Assembly (NCBI RefSeq): GCF_037975245.1
Contig: NC_092577.1
Coordinates: 10,387,513 to 10,451,512, forward strand
Source of the DNA: Apostichopus japonicus
Taxonomy: Eukaryota; Echinodermata; Holothuroidea; Aspidochirotida; Stichopodidae
DNA: 64,000 nt
Reading direction: 5' to 3'
Below the pieces are notes generated by a model. It saw only the letters and a program-made list of their open reading frames with translations, had not been told where the DNA came from and did not search any database. Below, piece by piece: positions 11,286 to 22,540 of this stretch. The number at the start of each line of letters is the position of its first letter. Position 1 is the stretch's first letter. The position numbers were made by a program, and so were the translations under genes.

Positions 11286-11816
11286 AAGTCGGTCATCTTT
11301 CCAAAAGTTACAAAATGTTACCCAGTAAAGTGGCTTCAAAGGATCCAGTAGCGCTGTCCGACACCTGGGGAATTGGAGTGTTAACCCTTCAGAAGTTCCT
11401 GATACTTAAAATCCAATTACATAAATAAAAGAAATAAAAGTCTGATATTTTCTCACCATTGTTCTATGTATAAGGAACACTACATGGTCCAGAACTATAG
11501 CTTTTAACTATGAAAGTGATGTATAGAATTGCCTGCAAATTTCAGTATTAAGTAATATTTTAATTTTGTTATTACATTTCTCATTTACAACATTACAATA
11601 AGAAATAAATTGAAAGAAATTTGTTGTTCTAAATAAGGCAAAACACAATAGGATTTGTAAGAGAAATCTGCACCCTGGGACCTTACTATGATGTGTGGAA
11701 ACGTATTACAATGTGTTTCTTCCCATGTCTGCAAATTGGTCCAAAGATACAAATCTGTACCCCAACTATGGGTTTAATATGTACCAAGAGTGGTGTCCCA
11801 ACACTGAGGTGTCGGT
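11286..11816. other. Noncoding stretch between repeats
   Basis: No exon-like segment recognised. Two overlapping frames here run on into the GTAT microsatellite and are artefacts of it. Confidence 0.45.
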
Positions 11817-11942
11817 CTGTATGTATGTATGTATGTATGTATGTATGTATGTATGTATGTATGTATGTATGTATGTATGTATGTATGTATGTATGTATGT
11901 ATGTATGTATGTATGTATGTATGTATGTATGTATGTATGTAT
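11817..11942. repeat. (GTAT)n microsatellite, about 31 copies
   Basis: Near-perfect GTAT tetranucleotide run of about 125 bp. It directly abuts the 3' end of the minus-strand SINE at 11943-12161, so it is the expanded (ATAC)n tail of that element. It produces long repetitive frames on both strands that are not genes. Confidence 0.95.
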
Positions 11943-12161
11943 TTCAGATCCTCCTGTAAGCAGGAACTCGCGAAGAAGCCTCATTGGCTTATCAAAGCCG
12001 CAAGCTGACCAAAGTCAGTCTCTTAGATTCATATTTAACGTCCATGATTATGAATTGTCAACAAATCTGTAACTGGACGACATACGTTAATCTTGGAGTG
12101 ACTCGAACTCGGGACCTTATGATTGAAAGACACTGGCGTTAACCACTGAGCTAACACTCCT
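11943..12161 (-). mobile_element. tRNA-derived SINE, copy 1
   Basis: Read on the minus strand it begins AGGAGTGTTAGCTCAGTGG (internal A box of RNA polymerase III) and continues with a B box (GAGTTCGAGTC). Six of the seven acceptor-arm pairs form (GGAGTG with CACTCC), after which the tRNA homology ends. The tRNA-unrelated body includes GGCTTATCAAAGCC and ends at GGAGGATCTGAAATAC, leading into (ATAC)n. It is closely similar over its length to 20481-20726. Transcription would be by RNA polymerase III from the internal promoter; mobilisation would need a partner LINE. Confidence 0.85.
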
Positions 12162-13246
12162 ACGTAGTGCTTCAATTTTCTGGCTTGTACGTACAGTCCG
12201 TGCTAGTTGGTATATAGTATTTATATAAGTCAAGTTAGGTAATTTCCAAAGGGTCAGAAAACCAACATAAGCTTATTTGATACCATATGTGATGATCATT
12301 GATAAACACCGGTTTTTATCAAGCCTTCTCTTTTCGATGAGTGTTCAGAGAATTACCGAGGCAGGCGTGTCATTGTCCTACCCATTCCTGAGTCCTGGGA
12401 CCGTGACTTAACGTCACCCGACCGCCCCCCCCCCCCATTCGACGGATGAGAGTATCTTTACATTAATCCAACTGTGACAATTTTAATTAACTGGAAAACG
12501 CTTTATATGAATTGCAACCCAATGTACATTGCTTGATCAGTTTGTACTGTGAATAAGAGACAGCGGTTAATGAAGTGTGTTATATAACAACGTAACACAT
12601 CATGTTAGACCTGTCAGCAGATGATACTGTGGAAAAATGACCTAACAGACGAATTTATTACTCAAAGGCTGTTTCAACTTATGACTGGTTAGGAGTCTAA
12701 AAAACTGTCCCTACGTTTGACTAGTAAGTGCACCTTGTAAAGATGGTTCAAATTGCAGATTTAAAGCGTTTTGCAGTAAAGTTTCATATATACTTTCTAT
12801 TAAAATGTGAACGAAATTATTGGCGAAAGCTTTAGAGTAGTCTTGTTAGTCCAGTCAATCAGTATGCATAGGATTGTGTGTTTAGTATTTTCTGCTTGTA
12901 AGTCTTTCTCAGTAGCGACTGGTCATAAATGTAAACACATGTTAAGAAATGATAACACACATCAGTTTTATCTGATAAACGGCTACTCACCATTACCAGT
13001 TTTAAATAATAAAGCCGTGAGGATTGGGTGGACTTGCACGCAAATTTCATCGGGATAGGCCTTCTTAGGGATATATATTTTCATCTTTTATCAGTCAAAA
13101 ATGTATTTCCGCTTGGAATATCCTTTATAAGTTCATCATTTCGGCACAGGCGATGGCCCATTAGATAGACATATACGTAAATGAAGCATTCCTACACCGA
13201 TCAACCAAGAAATAAAATCTTATTCTTTGCAGGGATTTTCGCAGTC
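12162..13246. other. Noncoding stretch, nothing recognised
   Basis: AT-rich sequence with a poly-C tract near 12424. Small frames at 12807-13058 overlap on both strands without recognisable motifs. Confidence 0.45.
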
Positions 13247-13862
13247 TTAAAGGGAACTTCTGACGGATATATAGCTTAGTAACATTCCTGTATCTCTATA
13301 GGTCAAGCTCACATCCACCTATAAAGTATGTTGTATCGCGAAGTAAGGAAATTTTTTCCCTCCAAATTTGGTGACATTTCGTGATTGCATCTGGCAAAAG
13401 CACATTAAATGACGTCATGATCAGGGCAATAGTGCAGCAGAAATATTTATTATGTTATTATTTTTATTTGTTCTTCTTTACAATGTTTCGATCATTTATC
13501 CACAAAAGAAAATTGATTCTAATTTTTTTCTTAAAGTAAACGAGTTGTATTTATTTGAAATTATAATTATAAAGACAACACAGGCAGATATACGCTGTAT
13601 GGCAGGTTTAAAGGATAGTTCGAAAAAAATATTATAAAAACCTCAGTAAGCATTCGAAGAACATCTGTCTAGGATGACGTCACATGCCACCAATATTATG
13701 ATTTCTTTCCTGGATTCAAGAAAACATTACTCTGTCCTATTAATGGTTCCGTTGTATCAAGAATATCTTGAGTCAGGGGCAAGCTACTGAGATGGGAATT
13801 TGATTTCCTAACAGCGTGGAATATTTCCCCCCTCTTGTTTCCCCACCAGAATAGCCCTTTAA
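13247..13862. mobile_element. Possible TTAA-flanked (piggyBac-type) nonautonomous element
   Basis: TTAA at 13247-13250 and at 13859-13862 bound a segment whose ends read inward TTAAAGGGAACTTCTGACGG and, on the other strand, TTAAAGGGCTATTCTGGTGG: 15 of 20 positions agree. TTAA target duplication with short TIRs is the piggyBac signature. No transposase frame inside. The match could be partly chance. Confidence 0.4.
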
Positions 13863-14280
13863 TTTTCTTTCAGAAAGAATAAGACTTTAGTAAGTTTAAA
13901 ATATGACATCATAATAGCCACATGTACTTCAATTGCTGAATAGTTTCCTTCCATTGATTACTATGTTTATTTTATGTTCTGCCAGTTACTTGCTGTTTCA
14001 GTAAAACTTTGGACGATTTTAACAACGAGGTCTTAATGCTCCCATTATTTTCCCTGTCTGTTTCCGTTCAACTTGGAAAGAAAAACATAAAAACAAAAGG
14101 GGGAAAATAATGACTTCATAAAATGGCTGCTATTGACGCGGCGAAGTAAGTTAAATCTCGATCTCTCACAAACTGAGTAAAATATTCGCTCCATGGATAT
14201 TTGGATATTATGGTCGGGTTAAAGATATCATCATAAATAGGTTAAAAGAAAATGGTTTGGTTTGATTCTTTACTTGATTA

Positions 14281-14430
14281 AAAAGTAGCATAGCATTAAA
14301 GCATTAGCATAGCATTAAAGTAGCATAGCATTTAAGTAGCATAGCATTAAATTAGCGTAGCATTAGCATAGCATTAAAGCATTAGCATAGCATGAAAGTA
14401 GCATAGCATTAAAGTAGCATAGCATAGTAA
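14281..14430. repeat. Minisatellite of AGCATAGCATTA words
   Basis: About ten degenerate copies of AGCATAGCATTAAAGT in direct order over 150 bp, with internal variants AGCGTAGC and GCATTAGC. Confidence 0.85.
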
Positions 14431-15649
14431 CAGTAAAAATATGAATCTGCTCGGTATTTTAACCGGGAAAAGTACTTTAAAAATGACCTAATGACCATCT
14501 TTTAAATTCTCACTGCTTGTGTATGTTCATGAGCACAGACTTAACGAAGGCATGTAGTTGGTGAAAGTTGGTGCCAAGTAAGTATCGAAGGTGATTTAAA
14601 GCATTTTTCGAAATTCTTTTGGTTCAATATGGATTGGCTTATTACTCCGAGCGAGCGTTCGGAATGGTGGAGGGTTCAGTATTCTAAACGTGCCCCCTCT
14701 TCTACCTTAAAATCTAGACTGTTTATGGTATGTGCAATGACGAATATAAAAAATCAAGCCGGTGAGTGGGTCGTATACCAGCTTGAAATGTCTATAATAT
14801 GCTTCACCGGGCTTGGATATAGTTACGAATGTTTATGCATGTTTAATTCATTGGAACAATTAATTGTGAAGAGGCTAGGAAACATTTAGGGTTTCTAGGA
14901 ACTATTTAAACCTGACTTTTATCCAAGAAAAAAAAAACTTTTTGTTCAACATTGATAAATTTACCAGAAATTATATTGCTTTTATTGACGTGGTATGATA
15001 ACTAAACGTTTAGAGAGGAGGTGAAGTAGTTAAACAGGAAGTTGGAGGTTAAATAAAGATATGACGCACTTCCGTGTCTCACACCGCTCCATACGTTTTA
15101 CTTGGTTATTTTTTTTTTAATCTCCCTTTTTATCTGTCACGAAAGCAGGAAGAAGAAAAAGAAAGAAACAAAGTAAAAGAAAAGAAAAGAAAACGATGAC
15201 GAATCTAGATCATCGTGTATTTTGTTACCATAGAAACACAACGATTCAAATTCCTGTACAGATACTGCTTGCAATAGTTTAATGGTCACCGGTATCGTTA
15301 CTACAGATGCTACTAAGTGGAAAAGAGGAGAAAAAGGAAAACAAAGACCACTCGTTGATTTTGTTTTAGAAGTAATCTCCCGACACCCTTAAAGTGTGTC
15401 AAAGTGTGAGTCAATGGGCGAAACGTGGCTCACCAGCTACGCCCAAAGTAAAGAGTGGGCGCTGTTATATCGGTCCTATCAAGAGTAACGTTACGGTGAC
15501 GAAGGCGCTGTTCAATATCTTTGGTCTTCTCTTGATGAGTCACAGTCTCTGGGTGTAGAATATAACGGTACCGTGAGTTGATCTTAAAAACAGATCTTAC
15601 CTTCGATAAACAAGAGAAGATTTGCAGGTATATACGGAGCTTGTAAAGT
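14431..15649. other. No recognised gene
   Basis: An 86-codon frame at 14629-14889 (+) and a 74-codon frame at 15430-15654 (-) are the longest; neither has a family motif I recognise nor convincing splice context. A poly-purine A/G stretch lies near 15140-15200. Confidence 0.4.
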
Positions 15650-16135
15650 GCCAATGAGATATTAATATATTTGAGATGAATTATGTTAATATCTTAAAAT
15701 GTTTGCATTAAGGTATTATAATATTGACATAAGAGATATTAATATCTCAGTATCTACACGGAGAGATGTTGAAATATGAGATACAAGATCTTAATATCTT
15801 AATATCCTTATAACTGTACATTAAGATATTGAAATATTAAGATACGATCTTTAATATTTTAATACCCTGTACATCAAAATATTGAAATATTAAGATACCA
15901 AATGATCTTAATATCCCAGTACCTGAATATTAAGATATTGATATATTTAGATACGATATCTTAATATATCATTATCTGAACATTAAGATATTGAACAATT
16001 TAGATATATCGATATCTTCATATCTCAATATCTGAACATTAAGATATTGAAATATTATAAGATACGAGATGTAAATGTACTAAATACCCAGATATCTAAA
16101 TATTTAGATACGATATCTTAATATGCTAATATCCT
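15650..16135. repeat. AT-rich degenerate tandem array of TTAAGATATTGA words
   Basis: TTAAGATATTGA or close variants recur at about 15831, 15872, 15931, 15985 and 16038, alternating with the inverse-type words TTAATATCTTAATATC. The spacing is about 40-60 bp. Because the motif is close to self-complementary, each unit can form a hairpin. Confidence 0.75.
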
Positions 16136-17704
16136 TATTAGTTCAAACGTACCACTATGTGTGAATTAGGGAATGAGGGCATGCGCAGGTATACTTCGCC
16201 CAGAAATGACCGACGGATTCCTCAAGTTAATTCTCAGTGATTTCAGAGACTGCAAATTGCCAAGTTTTTCGGGGGAACTAGGAAGGACCGATATATGAAA
16301 GCGCCTTCTGTTAATTTAACGGCGAGGCTGATTATCCCCATGGTTCCAAGTTCCCAGCTCTTTAATCCCCTAACTTATTTCGTAAGGGGGGAGGGGGGGG
16401 GTGGCATCAGCCTTTTTATCAACACTACTTGTTTTAAACTTCGGTTTATTTGTATTTTTTCTCAACATGTTGATGAAGGTGATGGAACCTATCATCATTT
16501 CATAGAAATCATATTATGTTATTCATTTGATATAACCTAGATCCACATATCCGATAATAACCAAACGAAATACACCGGACGTTATACGGCTTCCTGCTCA
16601 GCGGTACTGCAGTAATAAGGGATGCAACAGGGACACTTAAATCTATACCAATAAAAACCGACACCAGACTGACCCCACGACGCCAGGATTGTCGGAAAGT
16701 GTCGTATTATTTTAGTGGGTTACTCCCGCTGCGTATGTCCAACCGTCCGAAATGATGACCGCTGCATGGTGTGGTGGAGTGAGGGAGGGTGTGAGGGAGG
16801 GGCGAGGGAGGGGATGGCAGTACTTGCAAGTTAGATCCTGAAGAGAAAGTAGTGTTAGTAATGGACGGCTTACGTTACTTTTCTGCGTAACGTTACACAT
16901 TCGTTAGGTATACATGTTGAGACATATCTATGTATTAAAAGCATTAATTCATACCTCCCTCTCCAGATCACAGCAAAGATATGGTGACGTATTAAGGACC
17001 CTCAAGGATTCCTAGCCTCATGCGGAGATAAGCTATACCTATGACAAAGTAGCTTGTAAAAAATAAAACCTGTATGAAAATATCAACCATGCAAGCTATC
17101 TGAGCAAGAATGTGACCACAATCAGTTCCAAAGCCCAATGACATTAAAGTAAAGAGATTACAATTTTTCGCATAGTAAGTTTTTGAGTAAAGTAAACTAT
17201 TTTGCATGATAAGTATTGTACAGATTAAATTTCTACCGAATAATGATTTGTAAATATTAAAGATTTAAGAGATCATATTTTATACAGATCCAGTATAGTG
17301 CGAAGATACCGATTAAATATTATAATGAAACTAAAATTATATATTAAATATTGTACGCCCTAGATTTTGTACCTTATATTAAATATAGAAAAAAAAGTTA
17401 AATATTGTATCTACAAAATTACGTATTGTCCATATAAACGTATACAGTATAAATTTGTAATTATAACACAGATAATATAGGCCTACTGTACAGATTAAAC
17501 TATTTCGTTCATCGTCCGGTAATGTTTATATACAGATGTATAGGGAAATGATAATCAATATATCCTGAAGGTTCAATCAGCGAGCTTCAGGTTTTCAAAT
17601 GTTCTGTCCCTCCAATATTTTCCAGACATAGAAAATTGACTCATTAAGGCTAAATGCTTTCAAGATTGGCGATTTAAACGGTTTATTAAATATTGAATAT
17701 GAGG
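16136..17704. other. No recognised gene; AT-rich with one G-rich island
   Basis: Frames at 16295-16540, 16712-16900 and 16992-17207 show no family motif. The 17250-17480 part is AT-rich with repeated TTAAATATTGTA words. The only distinct signal is the G-run cluster at 16782-16814. Confidence 0.4.
16782..16814 (+). other. G-quadruplex-prone G-run cluster
   Basis: Six runs of three or four G separated by 1-5 bases: GGGAGGGTGTGAGGG, then AGGGGCGAGGGAGGGG. This satisfies the usual G3+N1-7 rule for quadruplex formation on the plus strand. Confidence 0.6.
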
Positions 17705-17975
17705 GACCTTTGCTCTGTAAATGCTCTGTAATTGCTATGTAAATGCACTGTAAATGCCCTGTAATTGCTATGTAAATGCACTGTAAATTCTCTGCAATGC
17801 TATGTAATTACTCTGTAAATTCTATGTGATGCTATGTAATTGCTATGTAAATGCACTGTAAATTCTATGTAATACTACGTAATTGCTCTGTAAATGCAAT
17901 GTAAATTCTAGGTAATGCTATGTAAATGCTCTGTAATTGCTCTGTAAAATGCTCTGACCATTTACTCTGTAATGT
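17705..17975. repeat. Minisatellite of TGCTCTGTAAT words
   Basis: About 22 direct copies of an 11-12-bp word, TGCTCTGTAAT with variants TGCACTGTAAA, TGCTATGTAAT and TTCTATGTGA, over 270 bp. Confidence 0.85.
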
Positions 17976-18785
17976 AATGTTTGCATTTTATTTTAAACAT
18001 GCTAAACACTGAAAACACTTTGGTTGTGTGTCTGCACATCCAAATTACTTCTAGACATCGTGGTTTGTTTAAAATAAGTTGACAAACGCTCCACTAAGGG
18101 AGGTACCGTAGTAATGTTAAGTGCATGTTGAAGTTGGGCGCATGCGTAATCACTATTTTACTTTCTACTATATCTGGGGCAAAGGCATAGACGTTCTTTA
18201 AAAGCGAAACTAAAGCTAATACCACAGCCCTGTCTCAATAGCAGCATGGTACGGCTTTCCTTGTAAACGGATCTGAGTAAAACAAAAGCCCCTGCTACAC
18301 TACCAGCCACGCAAGGTTAGTTATACAAGCAAGGAGGTAGTTAAGGACAAAGGAGTAAAAACATCCGGTTATTGTTTATGACTTTCCCGGTAATTGTCGA
18401 TATTACGGTATGAATTACACGATTTATGCAAATATCCTTCAACGCCTGTTCCATGAGTTTTCCCAGCGTGTAATAGCATAGGTTATATAGAAATATATAT
18501 ATGGCTCACCATAACCACAAAATACCTGGAAATATCTACTTGTTATCTAGTGTGAATTTCTTCCTGAGTATCAAGTCTTCTTTCAACCAATTTATTCTGA
18601 GAATCGCGCAGATCGGCGGATTTTCTTGGGAATCATGAATATGGTGATACAATGTAACGTAATAAATTGGCGTGAATTAATCTTGCAGTGTGAGTACAAC
18701 AGCTTGCATATGAGTACATTTCAAGTTCAATTCCCCATGGTATAAGCAGGGAGTTGTTATGGAACAACTCCCTGGCATAAGTATA
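17976..18785. other. Noncoding stretch, nothing recognised
   Basis: No convincing exon. GAGTAC words that build the downstream array begin to appear at about 18690. Confidence 0.4.
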
Positions 18786-18960
18786 CACGTACGAGTACTC
18801 TTAGTGTGAGCAGGCAAGTTTTGAATTAGTTCCTATAATAAACTACCATTGAAAGTCCTTCGAGTACCGGAGTACAAATTCACACAATGTCAAGTACTAG
18901 TGTAGATAGTGACGCTAGAATACGAGTACAAACACGGACTCACTACAAGTCTGGAGTCCT
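18786..18960. repeat. GAGTAC-rich flank, duplicated at 20141-20275
   Basis: Shares with 20141-20275, in the same order, GTGAGCAGGCAAGTTT-like, CATTGAAAGTCCTTCGAGTA-like and GAGTACAAACAC...CACTACAAGTCTG words. The two copies bracket the 66-bp tandem array, so array and flanks probably form one expanded repeat family. Confidence 0.6.
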
Positions 18961-19204
18961 AGAATATACGTTTAAAGGGATACTCCGGTGACTGGAACTA
19001 ATGGTTTATTTCATGTTATATGATAGTCGTCAGTAAGCACACATGGAATATATATGGAATGTTTTTATAAGTCCCTTTGGGGGTCCATGGGAGAAATCCC
19101 TGGTAGTTGAAGCATTTAATATAGTATTTAGAACTCTTGCTCTTTATTTTACTACTATAAAGTGCCAGTCTCACCACCATCCCCCCCTTCGGACGCCCAT
19201 GAGA
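18961..19204. other. Spacer beginning TTTAAAGGGATACTCCGG
   Basis: The opening AAAGGGATACTCCGG resembles the ends of TTAA-type nonautonomous elements, but no inverted partner was found before the 66-bp array, so it is only noted. Confidence 0.3.
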
Positions 19205-20125
19205 AAGAGTTAATCATACTGGTACTTCGAGTACAACAGCTGAGTACAGGTAGAATTCCCCTTGATATGAGTATTAATCATAATGGTACTTTGAGTACAA
19301 CAGCTGTGTACAAGTAGAATTCCCCTTGGTATGAGTATCAATCATACTGGTATTTTGAGTACACAACAGCTGAGTACAAGTAGAATTCACCTTGATATGA
19401 GTATTAATCATACTGGTACTTTGAGTACAACAGCTGAGTATACAAGTAGAATTCACCTTGATATGAGCATTAATCATACTGGTACTTTGAGTACAACAGC
19501 TGAGTATACAAGTAGAATTCACCTTGATATGAGTATTAATCATAATGGTACTTTGAGTACAACAGCTGTGTACAAGTAGAATTCCCCTTGGTATGAGTAT
19601 CAATCATACTGGTATTTTGAGTACAACAGCTGAGTACAAGTAGAATTCCCTAGATATAAGTATTAATCATACTGGTACTTTGAGTACAACAGCTGAGTAT
19701 ACAAGTAGAATTCACCTTGATATGAGTATTAATCATACTGGTACTTTGAGTACAACAGCTGAGTATACAAGTAGAATTCACCTTGATATGAGTATTAATC
19801 ATACTGGTACTTTGAGTACAACAGCTGAGTATACAAGTAGAATTCCCCTTGATATGAGTATTAATCATACTGGTACTTTGAGTACAACAGCTGAGTATAC
19901 AAGTAGAAACACCTTGATATGAGTATTAATCATACTGGTACTTTGAGTACAACAGCTGAGTATACAAGTAGAAACACCTTCATATGAGTATTAATCATAC
20001 TGGTACTTTGAGTACAACAGCTGAGTATACAAGTAGAATTCACCTTGATATGAGTATTAATCATACTGGTACTTTGAGTACACAACAGCTGAGTATACAA
20101 GTAGAATTCACCTTGGTAAGAGTAC
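19205..20125. repeat. 66-bp tandem array, about 14 units
   Basis: The word ACAACAGCTG recurs about 14 times, 64-68 bp apart. Each unit also holds AAGTAGAATTC, TTGATATGAGTATTAATCAT and ACTGGTACTTTGAGT. As 66 is a multiple of three, stop-free frames arise on both strands (for example 19274-19603 minus and 19331-19579 plus); these are not genes. Confidence 0.95.
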
Positions 20126-20140
20126 CAGTACAAGGCTATT

Positions 20141-20275
20141 AAGCACGAGTGTGAGTACGCAAGTTTGCGTAAGTTCCACTATGCTATTAGTGAAAGTCCT
20201 CCGAGTATGAGTACAATCTCTCAAGGTCGAGTACGATTACAATCGAGTACAAACACCTATTCACTACAAGTCTGT
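20141..20275. repeat. Right flank copy of the GAGTAC-rich repeat
   Basis: Counterpart of 18786-18960, sharing GTGAAAGTCCTCCGAGTA-like and GAGTACAAACACC...CACTACAAGTCTG words in the same order. Confidence 0.6.
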
Positions 20276-20480
20276 CGAAAGCCATACCTAACATTATGAT
20301 TAAAACAGGTATATGTAATGTTTGCGTTTCGTTATAGACAGTACCAAAACGATAAGCCATTTTACGTTTACATAGTTGTCCATTGGTAACGCTGAAGGTT
20401 GTATGCTATAGTATATATTATATAAACTGAAAGAACGACAAGCGGAATCAATTGTGACGTAGATAATTAATAAATAATCA

Positions 20481-20726
20481 AGGAGTGTTAGCTCAGTGGT
20501 TAACGCCGGTACCTTTCAATCATAAGGTCCCGAATTCGAGTCACTCCAAGATTAATGTATGTCATCCAGTTACAGAGTTGTTGAAAATTGACAATTCATA
20601 ATCATGGACATTATAATGAATATGAATCTAAGAGACTGACTTTGGCCAGCTTGCGGCTTTGATAAGCCAATGATGGCTTCTTCGCGAGTTCCTGCTTGCA
20701 GGAGGATCTAAAATACATACATACGT
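20481..20726 (+). mobile_element. tRNA-derived SINE, copy 2
   Basis: Starts AGGAGTGTTAGCTCAGTGG (A box) and has B-box-like GAATTCGAGTC at about 20533, with tRNA-like acceptor pairing GGAGTG/CACTCC. The body matches copy 1 and ends GGAGGATCTAAAATACATAC, so its (ATAC)n tail is only about three repeats, against about 31 in copy 1. Target duplications were not resolved. Confidence 0.85.
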
Positions 20727-21258
20727 AATTCAAAGTATATTAGATAACCTTGAGAGAGTCGACAATTTCCATTGTTCCGGTTAAGTCACCAATGCGCCTT
20801 TCCAAAGAGAAAGAGAAAAAAAAAACCACTGTAGATCTCAAATTTACTACTGACTTCAGAACATTTGCTCCAAGCGAATGCTTAGAAGACACCCAACCTC
20901 CCCTTAATTCTTGCTTTGTCCCCTTTGCTCGCCTCCTAACACCTCACACTGCACCCACACCTCTGTTTTATGAATGTATGATAAAACAAGGTAATTTAGT
21001 ATATCGACAAAAAGGTCTTCAGGAGAACCGAACCATCTTAGGAACCTTCACCTGGCTTCATCAGCATTGTGCAAGCTGTCGCCAGGAGGAGGTGGAGGCC
21101 GGGGGGGGGGAGGGGTACGGACAGTCTGATCGAGATCCTGCTCCGGGATAGCAAACTTAAGGCCATTGACCCTGGGGTGGGGGAGGGACAAGAAAACGGC
21201 GCAGAGAAGAAAAGCAAAATAATACCCACTTCCCCGGTGGCTAGGCTGTTCCCTGAAT
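20727..21258. other. No convincing gene
   Basis: A 133-codon frame (20750-21151, +) overlaps a 142-codon frame on the other strand. Neither shows a domain, and both run through G-rich low-complexity sequence near 21100-21180. Judged chance. Confidence 0.4.
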
Positions 21259-22540
21259 CAGGGTTGGGTTTTGACCGGTCAAAACCTGTTTTGACCACAA
21301 AGCGGTTTAAACCTGGTTTAAACCGGTCAAAACTAGGTTTAAACCGGTCAAAACTCAAAATAATTCGGAAGCTCCCGACAAAGTTCTTCAGATGGTCTTG
21401 GGTAGTGTGAAGTATAATGCATAACATTGGAGTGTTCATAATATCTGTTCTTAGGTATTCTCCCATTTGGTTGCTTCTCTTCCCAAGAATCAGTATGAAA
21501 TTATATACAAAATTGTGAAGCTGATGAAGATGTCACATGTATGTTCTGACTAGGCTATGCCTCAACTTTAATGTTCTTATGAGGTACACCGTACCAGGCC
21601 AGGCCTACAGTACTACTCTAGATATCACGTATCATGACGTATGTGCTCAATGTCGGACTCACTCAGTCTCCCACGAAATGCATTGTCAAGAACAGAAAAA
21701 CTAATCTCAGATATGTGTTGGGTGCGAAAATTTTAGTTTTAAGAAGTGTATGTGTAATTAGTTAGCACACTCAGTATTGCACTACAGCATACAATTATCA
21801 GCATGGTTGCAATTGCAAGAAATCACCTTTATATATATGGTTGGTGTCGGACGTACATTTTTCTCTTGGAAAATATTTGAACACCAACCAAAGAATGTAG
21901 CGGGAATATGCAAAATGTCATTCACATGTTGATAATTAGTATCAGACATATTAGTTGTATCTTTTCACTAATTGAATGATGCAAGTTAAGTAGCTCAATT
22001 GGGAACAAGTGTTGAGAAACAGATGTTTTAAAGTTGGCATTTTTTGGAGATGTACTGTACGTCCGACACCAATTGTACTTCTTGACCAAATTTCATTTTT
22101 TATACCTACCTACAGAAGTCCTGACATGCCTTTTTTGAGCTGTAGTAAATTAGTTGTTCCAAATTCAATTGCAGTTTAACTTTAGACTGTAAATTGTACT
22201 TAGGAAGTTTCAAGAAATAAAAGTTCTCCAATTTAGATAGGTTACAGTATGTGTCAGTAGGCCTACTCTTTAATAAAACTGTATCTGTATTCCACATGTG
22301 TCCTTTGAATATTGCTTGATAGGGGCCTACTTGGTTTAGATACTTGCTATGTATAGGTAGATGAAAATCTCTTATTGGGTTGACAAAAATGTCAGTTTAT
22401 GCACAAAATTTGTTTTGACCAGTTTTGACCACTTTTAGGTGGTCAAAACCCCCCGGTTTAAACCAGGTTTTAACCGGTTTAAACCGGCCGGTTTAAACCG
22501 CCCCGGTTTAAACCGCCCCGGTTAAAACCGACCAACCCTG
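21259..22540. mobile_element. hAT-like element with perfect 8-bp target duplication
   Basis: The left end is CAGGGTTGGGTTTTGACCGG and the right end inverts to CAGGGTTGGTCGGTTTTAACC. The flanking 8-mers are identical: CCCTGAAT at 21251-21258 and 22541-22548. Total 1282 bp. Both ends are packed with palindromic GGTTTAAACC and with TTTTGACC/GGTCAAAA words (21270-21360 and 22410-22530). The centre (about 21370-22400) has no transposase-like frame, so it is a nonautonomous member. CAGGG termini plus 8-bp duplication are the hAT signature. Confidence 0.9.

Noticed and set aside
11693-12072. Frames encoding CMYV or HTYI repeats
   Set aside because: Translation of the (GTAT)n microsatellite.
18971-19190. 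TTAA-type element starting TTTAAAGGGATACTCC
   Set aside because: No inverted partner or TTAA border found on the right.
19274-20133. Long repetitive frames on both strands, and a CRISPR-like look
   Set aside because: Units are contiguous 66-bp tandem copies with no unique spacers, in a eukaryotic genome; the frames come from a repeat length divisible by three.
20481-20551. Functional tRNA gene
   Set aside because: Promoter boxes and acceptor pairing exist, but the T arm is poor, and a tRNA-unrelated body and ATAC tail follow, shared with a second copy; it is a SINE.
20750-21466. 133- and 142-codon overlapping frames as genes
   Set aside because: They oppose each other in G-rich low-complexity DNA, show no domain, and part lies inside the hAT-like element.
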